In this document: positions 22,530 to 33,286 of the stretch, piece by piece
How the letters are laid out: each line of letters starts with the position of its first letter
How positions within the stretch are numbered: the first letter of the stretch is position 1
Source of the DNA: Taxillus chinensis
Lineage: Eukaryota; Streptophyta; Magnoliopsida; Santalales; Loranthaceae
NCBI GenBank assembly: GCA_023512835.1
Contig: CM042092.1
Span: 13,366,498 to 13,430,497 of the forward strand
Direction: 5' to 3'
DNA: 64,000 nucleotides
Program-made: the position numbers and the translations under genes
Notes under the pieces: generated by a model
What the model was told of the DNA's origin: nothing
The model's input: only the letters and a program-made list of their open reading frames with translations
Databases searched by the model: none

Positions 22530-23520
22530 GGGCTCTTTAATGTTACAATAAATTTAGCTTTGAGTTAAATGACCGATTAAATTTGGCCAATCAATTTTAT
22601 TAGCTAAATAACTGTTTCATAATAAAATAATTATTTTAATATATCCTTTTACGTTAAATGTGTGCATGAGGGCAAGGATGAGGCCGACGGATTTGATCTG
22701 TTGCCGGCAGGTGGAGGTGAGGCCAGTAGTGGCGACAACAAAGCCAACGGCCGACAGGAGGGGGCAAGGGTGACAGCAACAAGGCTGGCGGGCGACAAGC
22801 GTGGTTGATCCGTTATCGACAGGCGTGGTTGATCCATCGCCGGCAGGCACGGACGAGAGCGGTTGCGACAAGGCTGGCAGCGCGGCTGGCATGGTTGATC
22901 CGTCGTCAGTATGGGCGAGGGCGGGGGTAACGGCGGCAAGGGTGGTGACGAGAGCGTGGGAGATAGTGCACTGACAGGGGCGGAACCGGCCCCTTTGAGG
23001 GGGGGCCGTGGCCCCCCCTCAACTTTGAGAAAGTATGCTTTGATAGATGATGTTAAAGCTGATTGATACAAAAATGCTTGCATCCGAAAATTTTCTACTG
23101 CATGCCTTGTGTTTTTTTATAATTCTCATCTTGCGCAAATAATGTTAAGGCAAGAGTTGCAATCTTCTAGTAAATGTGTACCCTATATTGAAAAAAATTA
23201 CTCATCTTCAAAAAAATTTACCTCACAATTCCCCAATAATACTATGTTCTGCTCCTGTTTTAGCCCCCCCTCAGGTGCCCTTCTGGTTCCACCCCTATGC
23301 AGTATGCACTGACGCTGTGGGAAGAAGAAGACTTTGGCAGATGAATAAGTGAGAGAAACAAAAAAAGAAAAGAAAATAATATTTTATTTAAAATAGCAAA
23401 ATATTTGTTGAAGCTATTATTTAATATGATAAAAAGTGACTAGTTAAATTTTACAAAAGTGAAATTTTAGCTAAAATTTAACTGAACAATAGCCAATTCA
23501 TTGTGAGTGCTCTAACACAA
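22530..23520. mobile_element. TIR-like element with GC-rich interior and a nested insertion
   Basis: AT-rich arms with TTAGCTAAA words and outer ends GGGCTCTTTAAT and, inverted, AGAGCACTCACAAT. The interior 22660-22960 is GC-rich and carries repeated GCGTGGTTGATCC and GCCGGCAGGC words. The outer ends match only weakly, so borders are approximate. A separate hAT-type element has inserted at 22975-23304. Confidence 0.45.
22975..23304. mobile_element. hAT-type MITE nested in the GC-rich element
   Basis: Left end CAGGGGCGGAACC with a following GAGGGGGGGC box is mirrored at the right end by GCCCCCCCTC then GGTTCCACCCCTA. The exact 8-bp word TGCACTGA precedes the left end (22967-22974) and follows the right end (23305-23312). 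The right terminus is extended by a few bases (TGCAGTA) beyond perfect symmetry. No transposase. Confidence 0.75.
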
Positions 23521-26500
23521 ATACCTCAACGGTATCCGCCTTGTTGATATATAATAAATGTATTGCAGGATGTTGGCCTAATTTATTTTTTAAAAATAGT
23601 TACTTTTGCTTATGCAAAAAAAATCACCATAAAAACAAGTAAATAATAAAGTAAATAAATATTTAGTAAACTCTGATTTTAAAAATATTAAAATTTTAAA
23701 AGTATAGTAATAGATGTTTTGTAAATAAAAAATTTTATTGTATATATTTAAAATAAATAAAAATATCCTTATTATGGGAGATAGATTGAAAATATATTAT
23801 TATTAGTAGTATTATTATTATTTAAGGTTGACTATGATATTTTAAAAGTTAATAAAACAGTTTTGAAAAACAACCTTTTAATTACTTTTATATTTTATTT
23901 AAAAAAACAAAAAAAAATATAAGTGTTTTTTTACTAAACACATTTTGTTGTTTAATTGGCTTCTCAAAAGTATTATCAAGCTAATTCTTTGTTTTTAAAT
24001 AATATTTTTGAAAAGAACGCCATGAATTAAAGTTCATCATCTCATGTCACACCTCCAATTATTATATCTTTGGAAGTATGTACGTTGGGTTTCCTGTATT
24101 ATTATTATTTTCATAAAATATGAAGATAAAATTTGAAAAAAAAAATTATAAAACATTTAAATCCCTAAAATAGGATTTAAAGATATGAAATTAATAGTAT
24201 TTTTTTATATTTAAACATTTCTATTCATTTCTCAAAAAAAAAAAACCTATAATGTTTTTGACAAATGTGTATTATAACATATGGCTCAACTACCACCACA
24301 GCCTTTCACTCCTCTCTTTAATTCCTTTGCGTCGACATATAGTTTTTTTTAATCAATTGTTGTTTCTTTGAAGCTAAAGGTGAAGAGATGATTGATTGGG
24401 CACCATCAATCACGTGAAAGTTGGCGTACCCCGCCTGAATGATTTCTCGTCTGCTTTTATTTTCTTTTCGTCTCCAACACTCCCTCAATCTGTGGCCACA
24501 AACTGGCCTACTTCTGTCTCAAAGTCGAATTGGGAGTAACAAATTAAAAGAGCTCACGATCTCCAATCATAACTATTCCGTCAAAAAGAAGAAGAAAAAA
24601 CACAACAAAGTACTGCTGCTTAATCTTGGATCTGAATTTAATGAAATTAGACTTTAATTTAATTATGAAAAAACTAAATATAACAAAAAATACTCATTTA
24701 ATAATTAAACTCGAAAATTTATCTTTCACTTTTATCCTTCTTTTACATTATCTTTTTTCTCCGTTTGACTGATCAAATATCTAAATTTAGAGTGATTTAT
24801 TTCTTTTTTAATCCTAATTAAACCTGCTAATTAATATTTGGAGGTCACTAGTTACATGATTTTATCTAAAGCTGCGTTTGTTTCAATGGCATTCACAGTT
24901 GTTCGAAAACATCACTTGTTTTTAGAGCCTTTACATCAGACGTGTATGTATTTATTTTTTTTATAATTTAGAGATATTTTTAGAATTTTAATAAAAAAAG
25001 TCACATCAGTTTTTTTAAAAAGTAAAGTTTAAAATATAAATTAAAAAGAAATTTTCGTATTTAAAAATTTACTATTTATTTTTTAATTTTTTTTAAAAAT
25101 AGATTCCTTTGATATTTACATACTTTTAATTGATTATAATAAATAAAATAAAAAATAATATTAAATATAAAATGAAAGTATATGTATATATATATATATA
25201 TTAAAAGAATAATGATAGAAATAAAAAATATAAAAGAATAAATGAAACATATGGAACCTATGTTGTCAGATAGTATAAAGGGAGCAGAGTAATATGGTGT
25301 TTAATTTGGAGATAAGTCTAGGAATGGATTTCGCATAAAACAGAAACTATTAAATTGTATGGTTTTTCTGGATCTTATTGCACATGATTAGTAAAACGCG
25401 AAATTCAAAACCTTGTGAATAGCAGGTGAGCATAGTCGGCTCGAGTCTCATTATAATATTGAGCTCCACATGTTTTTTTTTTCTTTTTCTTTTGAATCCC
25501 ATTTAACCACATTAAAAAAACTTCATAACATTTATTAGATCAAACCTTTCGAACTCACTGGAGATGATGATTTAATAAGCTATAATAAAAGTGGATTGAA
25601 AAGGTTGTCATAGTTTTTTTGGGGGCAAACAACCCACCACAGGGGGACTTTATTTCTTTCGCACCAACACGTTTGATTTAGTTTAGGTGCGTTTACAAGT
25701 TTAATGTGGCCCAATAACGTTCCATCTCCAGCACTCCAAACGAATAGCATCATTCTAGCGAAAGAACAAGTTACAAGTATGGGGAAAGGAGAGGAGAGAG
25801 AATTTTAAACTCACTTCGTGTGTCCAAAAAGAAAAAAAGAAAAAAAGTAGGAGAATATTAACATTAAATTAGCTATTAACATATTTAAACTAAGTATGAT
25901 ATGACGTCCCAAGTGGGTGAGTGTGATATGATGAGCTTATTAGAGTTGTTTTAGCTAAGTGCCTTAATATGTTTAACTCATTGCTCTTCTCTATCATCAA
26001 AAGCAAATTTAAACAGAAAGAACTAAATAGAACGATTTTTGTTAAGAAAGAAAATTTTGAAAAATAAAATAAATCAAACCCAAAATTACGTACCATGCTT
26101 GAAAATGTGTTCCAAAACATTTAAAGAATTAGCTATATTCTATGTGGCATGTTGGATTTCTTTATTTAAGGATACCCAAAAAAACTTTAAAATAATATAT
26201 TTACCTATTATTTATTACAATGAATATGCTTATAATTAATTATCAAGCACCTATATGGTTTTCAACAACCTGAAAAAATAATAGTAACCATCAACAGAAT
26301 ATATATTCTTCACCCATAGCGTAAAGAATCAAATCTTCGAAGGCTTCTCAATTCACAACTTGTCCTCCCAAAACATTACCCAAAAACCATAGCCCAATTT
26401 AAAGCTCATAATTTTCTAAAACACCTTGCCATGGTTCCATATTTTGTGCTAAAATCTAGTACGTACCATGTAAACCATGGGTTGTTTAGATATTCAATTC

Positions 26501-27742
26501 AGTCCTTCCTAACCTTATCACGTATCCACCGAGCAACATCACATAAACTCAAACTTTCCCATGTATAATTTCATAACAAGGTGCATATATATAGAAGGAA
26601 AATATTAACTTGGCAATTGTTATGAACTCCAAGGTTGTCATTCTCTTACAACTTTTTAGTAGTGTTGTCTCCTGCAACTAATGAAAGCTTAAACTCTTCC
26701 CAAACACCTCGCCAGGATAATCAATACTGATTTTGCTCTATTTTCTTAATGATACTGCTAATTACATCTAATTTAAAAGAACGCATGAGTAAGGATATCT
26801 GACCAGAATGTATTTTACTCTATTTTATCATCTCATTTGGATATCTTTAATGCTGTAACACCTTATTATTTGATTATTTGTGAAAGTTTTCCTCCTCTTC
26901 TTACCTTAACATGGTTTCTGGTGGATTTATATATGGTGTTTTCAGCAAGTTTTCCAAGATTCAAATGCATTTTAGATGAATATGTAAGGAGAATTAAAAC
27001 AAAAGGAAAAAAAAAACAAGGTCGACAACTTGGCTAAGGCTGACGCTTGTTTTGGTGCAGGAATCTACCTGTTTAGGTCAATTTGTGTTTGTCTAGGTTA
27101 ATTTTGCGTGGCAACGCCCTTTCTTAAAGCTCAGGTTAATTTGGGGTTTTATGCATGACGGCCCGTGTTAAGTACTGCATATATAAGGGGTTTGTCCGGG
27201 CAAGGTGGTGTCCATCAGACGAAGATAATAATAATACCAATACTAGCTGGCTTTTTATCCTGTGAAACAGAAAGGAGATATTGACAGCTATCTGATGAGA
27301 GGATAATTGAAGAAGAAGCCGTGGAAGCCATTGCAGAAAGTCACAAAAACATGTTAAAACAAATTTATAACATCAAATGATACTAAAACAAATAAATCAG
27401 TCAAATGATACTGAAACAAGAGTTGATCTGAAATTCAATTATTAGATGCTGATATTTAGGCATGTTGATCTTCAATAATATTTTAAGTTTTTTACATACC
27501 AATCATTTTGACACTGACACAATAGCATTCGGCTATTGATCCGAATAAAATCATTAGCCCTAAAACAAGATGAATTCATGCACTTTAACGTTGTGAAATA
27601 ATTTGTTGTTTTGTATACTAATTTTAATCTTATTTTATTTTCTTATCATATCCATTTTTACATGCATCCAAACTAAATTCTAAATATGTAAAAATAAATT
27701 AAATGATGCTAAATCCATGTGCTTTGACATGAATCAACAAAG
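23521..27742. other. AT-rich gene-poor spacer
   Basis: No gene found. At about 24925 AGAGCCTTTACATCAG resembles the ends of the TAA-type MITEs, with no clear partner. At 27195-27203 a TATATAAGGG box precedes a short coding-like stretch (27293-27376: LSDERIIEEEAVEAIAESHK...), which is too short to call. The 26.2-26.7 kb stretch is slightly GC-richer and unidentified. Confidence 0.4.
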
Positions 27743-27990
27743 CGATATGACTAATTTGGGGAAGGTAAGAAGAGAAGAAAACAGAATATGGGAGGAAATG
27801 AAATTTCTGAATTAATTTTATCATACATTTATTCAATTGGAATCAATGGTTATATAGTCTACATTGACCTACAAGAAGATAAATATAATTTATTATAATA
27901 ACATTTAAGACTTATTCAAAACATACAAAATGCATTATCCCACCCATAAAGCTAATCATAAATTTTATAAAGATAATTATGAATATATCA
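27743..27990 (-). repeat. TRIM 3' LTR
   Basis: Left direct repeat of the element; it contains the motif for joined GCATTATCCCAC also seen in the other copy. Confidence 0.85.
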
Positions 27991-28620
27991 TTCTCTCACA
28001 CTCAAAATATTCTTGTCCTCGAGGATAGAATAACTACATATGTCAATCCTCCATAGCAGAATGGTGCCACTGAGCAGAACGGTGCCACCAAGCAAAACAG
28101 GTGAAGGTGCGGCCGTAGGCCGATCCTTATTGACATAAATCGGCACTAGTGAAGGCATATGTGCCCCAGCGGACAATGGAGTCGATCAGGCTATCTATGG
28201 TTGGAAGGCTATAACAGGCTTGATAATGTGTGTCTTGAGAGATGATGCTGAAGGTAAGAGAGCACGGTGTGCATGCTCCTTCGATTATCATAGATAGTAG
28301 AACACGGATCAGTATTCTAATAATCAATGCTGGAAAGCGGCAAAATTGTCATTGGAGGCTTTAGTGGTGCAACTACCGGTTGTGCGGAATTCATATATAG
28401 CTTTGGGAAAGAATCAATGATAGGAAAACAAGGTTCATGAGAAGGGATTATGAGAATTTTCTCCAGAGGCATAAGTATTGACATTCATTTGTTGTTCGGT
28501 GAGTATGGCTTGTAAGGTAACATGAATTTTATTGATTTTGTATTCGTAATATGCTAATATTTCATAAACTTAATTACGAAATCCGGCATTTGTTTCTATG
28601 GAATCGGCTCTGATACTAAA

Positions 28621-28851
28621 TGATATGATTAATTTAAGAAAAGTAAGAAGAGAAGAGAACATGGAGGAAAAGAAATTTCTGGATTAATTTTATTATATCT
28701 TTATTCAATTAGAATCAATGTTTATATAGGCTACATTGATCCATAAGAATTGTTATAATAACATCTAAGACTTATTCAAAACATTAAAAATGCATTATCC
28801 CACTCATAAAGCTATACTTATAAATTTATAAAGATAATTATTCACATATCA
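28621..28851 (-). repeat. TRIM 5' LTR
   Basis: Right direct repeat, adjacent to the primer-binding site at about 28604-28618. Confidence 0.85.
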
Positions 28852-28896
28852 CAAAGCTAGCTTTGTTGAAGATAACATCTGCTAGTAGCTAGAAGA

Positions 28897-30842
28897 TTAC
28901 GTTGAAGATATGCCAGGCCCTGCATTAAAAAATATAAAAAAAAATATTAGGATTGGTGCCGACATATATGCAACCATATCATATTTAATTACGTACCTTG
29001 GGTCGGCCTCTGTATAAAGGCTAATCTCTGCAACAAATTGCCATTCCTCATACCATTCCAATCCTTATTCAAAACCCCGTCTAACTCCTCCATATCAACC
29101 ACTCCTTGCCTTGTATAGTAACTCCCCTGCAATGTCCACAACGACCAGTCGAAGTCCAGCTTAGCAGCCACACCCAAGAAGCAGTCAATGAAATTGTTGT
29201 CTCCCACATTATTCCCCGTCTGGTCAATCCCAAACTCGCTCAAAAATAGGGGAATCCCCATCTCTAAAAGGAACCCTCCTCGATCGATCATTTTGTCGGA
29301 GAGCTCCTCGCACGTCTTCTTCGGGTCGCCATTATCCCACTTCCCTGGGTCGGTGAACTGGTACCAGTGAAGCTCATACACTATCTTTCCGGTGAAACTC
29401 ACCGGAACCAGCTTCTTTCGAAGGTGTGACAAGTTCGTGTCATAATCAAAACCAGAGATTATTACCAAAACGTTTGGGTTTGCGCCATGCACTGCTTCGG
29501 CACCCTTTTGCATGTATCTATATATACAATTAATTAATAAAATACCGGCTATTAATAAGTACCGAACTGATCAATGGAAAAAAATAATACTAAAGAGAAA
29601 AGACGATATACGTATTAATATATATATATATATATATTTGGTAAGTTCGAGTTAGGAGCATATATAGTATAGTACTCGTAATAAACGTCGCTGTCCTGTT
29701 TGGAGCCGCGGAGCTCATTGCGCAGGCTTAAGGCCACAACGTTGGGGTTGTCCCCAAAACTATAAGCCATCCGTGATAAACCTACGATCCACTCATCGGG
29801 GTTGAAGTATCGGTCTCCGAAGAAGCCATTTTCGTCGTCCAGGCTGCAACACCACCCTGGTTTGCTTATGTGGTTGTCCAAGATGATCATCACACTGTTC
29901 CTTGTGAGGCTCGCCACCACTTCCTGGAAAAATAATAATGCATGATGCATATATTTATATATGTATATATATATATATAGACACACACACACTTCACTAC
30001 ATGCATGATGCATATGGTGTTCACCTTGGTATTACTCGATCCCGCCTATAGGTATAACATATAAAGGCAAGAAAAGTGGTATAACATTACAAAATAACAT
30101 TACATATATGGGCAGCAATTCTGCTGAACGTATGGCAAGAAAAGTGGTATAACATTATGTAAATTTTGGTAAACAACACACAAAGGTTGTTATTTCTCTA
30201 TGAAATGTAATGTTGTTATAAAATAAATGTGTGGCATTACAAATGCCGCATATATAGTTAGTACAAATATTACTAGACAGTAGACATTGTCTTTTCTAAA
30301 AGTTTTTTTAAAAATATACGTACTATTTCATTGTTTTTTGTTTTTTTACTTTCTAAGTGCTGGCCAATTTACTCTAATGCACGTACGTACTTTCGTGTGA
30401 TGTATGTACGGTAAGGAGCGGACAGAGAGTAATTAAGATGAACCTTGAAGGCCTGCCTGAGGGACATATCAAGGAAAGTAGGATTGTTCTGCTGGACGCC
30501 GGGTATGACATCATTGAGGCCAGTCCTCTGGAAGGACTCGCGCACGGTTATGTCGCCCAAGGTTTCGTTGCTCATCAAGTAGAGCGCCCAAGTGAGCCTC
30601 ACGCAGTTGAACCCGTTCACCCCAAACCGATTTGAAATGGCATCCACGGGCTGCTTGTTGAGCCCCTCCGCCACCATGGTATCCAGATGCGACGCCCAGG
30701 TCAGGCACGCTAGCTTCACGCGCTTCCCCGACCCATCCACGATCCACCGCGAGCTCGTGGACAGCGGAAGAGCCCTGGTGTGTTCGCCGCAGAAGAGAAG
30801 GGGGATGAGGATTAATCTGATGAAGAACACGAACACCTTCAT
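28897..30842 (-). CDS. Glycoside hydrolase family 5 (cellulase-like), secreted, short C-terminus
   Basis: Four-exon model: 30842..30444, 29923..29676, 29517..28997, 28919..28897 (396 residues, all GT-AG, phases consistent). The ATG at 30842 precedes a signal peptide (MKVFVFFIRLILIPLLF). The catalytic fold is intact: DNHISKPGWCC, the NEL acid/base (E about 203), HWYQF, and the SEFG nucleophile (E about 310). Plant members resemble endo-beta-mannanase/cellulase-type enzymes acting in the cell wall; substrate is not predictable. Exon 4 joins to give QGPGISST then stop. In relatives I know, a GPGL-like motif is followed by a C-terminal ricin-like segment, which I cannot find here. A TRIM element begins 45 bp beyond the stop. 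An ATG is absent in the frame further upstream. Confidence 0.87.
30066..30157. repeat. Direct repeat in GH5 intron 1
   Basis: A perfectly repeated word beginning GGCAAGAAAAGTGGTATAAC occurs twice about 66 bp apart, and its TAACATTAC part is mirrored downstream, so the intron segment could fold. It may be a fragment of a small transposon. Confidence 0.6.
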
Positions 30843-30899
30843 TTCTTTTTTTGCGGCTGCTAGCTGCTGATTACTATTATTATTATTATACGTCACGTC

Positions 30900-31634
30900 G
30901 TCACTACTGGGGTGGTGGCGAGCTCTCTTAGACTATATAATATACGCCCCTCCAAATTCTATTTATACTACACTACGATCGTCCATCGGCGCGCACCAAC
31001 ATTGTTTTCTATTTTTGTTTTTTCTGGTTTTTCCTGTTTTTTTTTTTTTTCTTTCATGTAACGACAAGCCAAACATCAAGAGAAGCACAGAAGGACAATT
31101 TAACTTCCTGAAATAGGAAGCGCAAGAGGACTATATGCATGCAAGAGAAGCCAAAACCATGTGCTAATCCTTCCATACAACAGACCCGTTAAGCGTTCTC
31201 TCCATTATCAATTAATCATACTTTCCCATTTTTATTCATTAATTCCAGCCTAAAATGCCCGCCCTCCACGCTTGGGTTGAGAATATACAATGCAATATAC
31301 CAAAAGTACTGTAGGTGTAATACTAATTGCAATATAAATCATGCATTAAAACTGTTTTTAATGGTCGAAATTAAAGCTTCATCAAACTGTCAAGTTTAAC
31401 TGGAATGAATCATTTTATTGTTAGAGCATAAATGCGGTTTTTAATGGCCGAAATTAGAGTTTTATTTTAAAGTCAAGTTTAACTGGAATGATTTTTTTAT
31501 TCTTGGAGCATAAATGCGGCACATATATTTTTGGATAGACTGTGTGAATGACATCGTTTGAAATGTTAATTGGTGTAACATTTAGAGTGATTTCCTCCAT
31601 ATAAATGTGCTTTCTGAGTTTGTTTGGAAAGTTA
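30900..31634. other. GH5 upstream region and spacer
   Basis: A GACTATATAATATACG box at about 30931-30946 is a possible TATA element for the GH5 gene (minus strand), about 90 bp from its ATG. At 31350-31540 the block ATGCGGTTTTTAATGG/CGAAATTARAG/TCAAGTTTAACTGGAATGA is present twice in tandem about 90 bp apart. Confidence 0.4.
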
Positions 31635-32705
31635 GATCTTTGATTTCGTGATTTAACACGTCTAGCTATAATCATTCCAACTAAATGCAAGCCATTCCAC
31701 TATATATTTCCATTTTTGGGTTTGGTGGGGAAAAATGCGATGATTGTCTACTATCTAAAATGAGAATTTTCAGTACTAGTTTTTGCTATTCAAATTATGC
31801 CCTTGTAATAATTTTTATCCGGTAAAAAATAAAAGTATCTTATTACATAATAACAAATTTTTAACTCCTCGCACACTTACTTAACAAATATTATAAAAAA
31901 AGGAAAGAATGCTCCTTCCACCGAAATGAATATATTCATTTTTACAAAATATTTAATTAACACTTACAATAACGAAATAATAAAACAAATACATCACTTC
32001 ACCCATCATATGTCTGCAGCCTGATTGGATAGCCAAATTAGCGTAACACCATGATGTACTTTGGATTAATTTAGTTCAAAAAAATAAGATTTTTATTATA
32101 AATACTGTCTTATTTTATAAATGATAAAGTTTTATTTTTTGAATCAAAATTCATAAATTCAAGTTTAATTCAAATTTTCAGAACTATGGTTTAAGAAATA
32201 AGACTTTGTCTCAAATTAAAATTCTATTTTCTTGAGCCGAAATTGTGAAAAATCAAATAAAACTCTCTATTTGTCTTCACTCGAAGTCTTTATGTGGTAC
32301 TTCAATTTATTCATTTACTTTGATAAAAAGAGTATTAACTCATCGAGCTACCAAATCTCAGAGATTTCTTAAAAAATACTAAGCTTTTTCGTTATCTTCT
32401 GCCTTCCTCCACCGCCTAAGATTTTCATCCTCAATCATCAAATGCACTTAAAATCAATCAAATACCGATTAAAATTAACCTTTTCTTAACATAAATTATA
32501 TATAGAATTATTTAGTTCATATTAATTTATTCTATTTGTATTAATTAGAAAGAGTATAATTTTTTTATAATATTAATTATAATTTACAAAATAATTATTT
32601 AAGATTGGTGAATTTATAATTTTGAGGGTGTAAACATCTTTCCCTTATAAGAACTATATAAGTTTGTGCCTTGATTTCTCTAAAATATAATTATTAGAAC
32701 ATTTC
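31635..32705 (+). repeat. Repeat block, copy A (empty site)
   Basis: 31635-31847 aligns by eye, almost without gaps, to 40758-40810 plus 41485-41645, and 32655-32705 aligns to 41668-41722. Copy A carries a single AATGCAAG at 31683-31690 where copy B has the 674-bp hAT-type element flanked by two copies of that word. About 800 bp (31850-32650) in copy A has no counterpart in copy B. Confidence 0.8.
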
Positions 32706-33286
32706 TTGAAAATAATTCATATGTAAAAATTTATTTTTTAAATTTAATTCTAATACTCTTTAATTTTATATGTATTTTTATTAAAATATTTTTTCCCCAA
32801 AAAGCTTTCCTTCCCCATCTCACACCCATGTCCTCGCAAATTCAAATTTTTTGAAAAGTAAGTTTAGCTCACTATCATAAAAATTTGAATAATTACGATA
32901 TTAAATTAATATTTATTTTAAAAATTAATCATTAGAAACAGTAATTAAAAGGTAATTAAATTGATAGATGTGAAAATCTTATTAGTTAAAAAGTAAATAA
33001 ATTACAATTACACTTAAAATATAATTACAGTTAAATAAAAATTTAATTTCCCCGAATAAAAAATTAATATCACATCAAAGTTTTATATATATTGACGCCC
33101 AATGCTGTGTAGACAACCTTAAAAATACGTGAAAGATTGCGGTGGTTTGTTCCTCTACTGACATCAAGGAAAAAGGCTTGGGCAGAGCCCTCCTCACAAA
33201 CTCAGCCTCCTCTTCGCCTCCATGCGTGCCTGAAATAAATTGTGGTGTTGCATTTGGATATGTCATCTACAAAAACCACTCATGTA
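32706..33286. other. AT-rich spacer 3' of the SNAPc gene
   Basis: No gene seen; the right part probably includes the SNAPc 3' UTR. Confidence 0.45.

Larger units (their letters stand above)
27743..28851 (-). mobile_element. TRIM-type non-autonomous LTR retroelement
   Basis: Two similar direct repeats, 27743-27990 and 28621-28851, bound about 630 bp without coding capacity. The termini read TGATATG...CATATCA (the left copy starts CGATATG). The 5-bp target duplication CAAAG lies at 27738-27742 and 28852-28856. On the minus strand, two bases inside the 5' LTR is TAGTATCAGAGCC, one mismatch from the plant initiator-Met primer-binding site TGGTATCAGAGCC. Just before the 3' LTR is a purine-rich GAGTGTGAGAGAA preceded by CTCGAGGACAAG, the context typical of Ty3/gypsy polypurine tracts. 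The LTRs differ by several substitutions and indels, so insertion is not recent. Its size fits TRIM elements. Confidence 0.88.

Noticed and set aside
27988..28327. Short minus-strand open frames
   Set aside because: They lie inside the TRIM element, which has no coding capacity.
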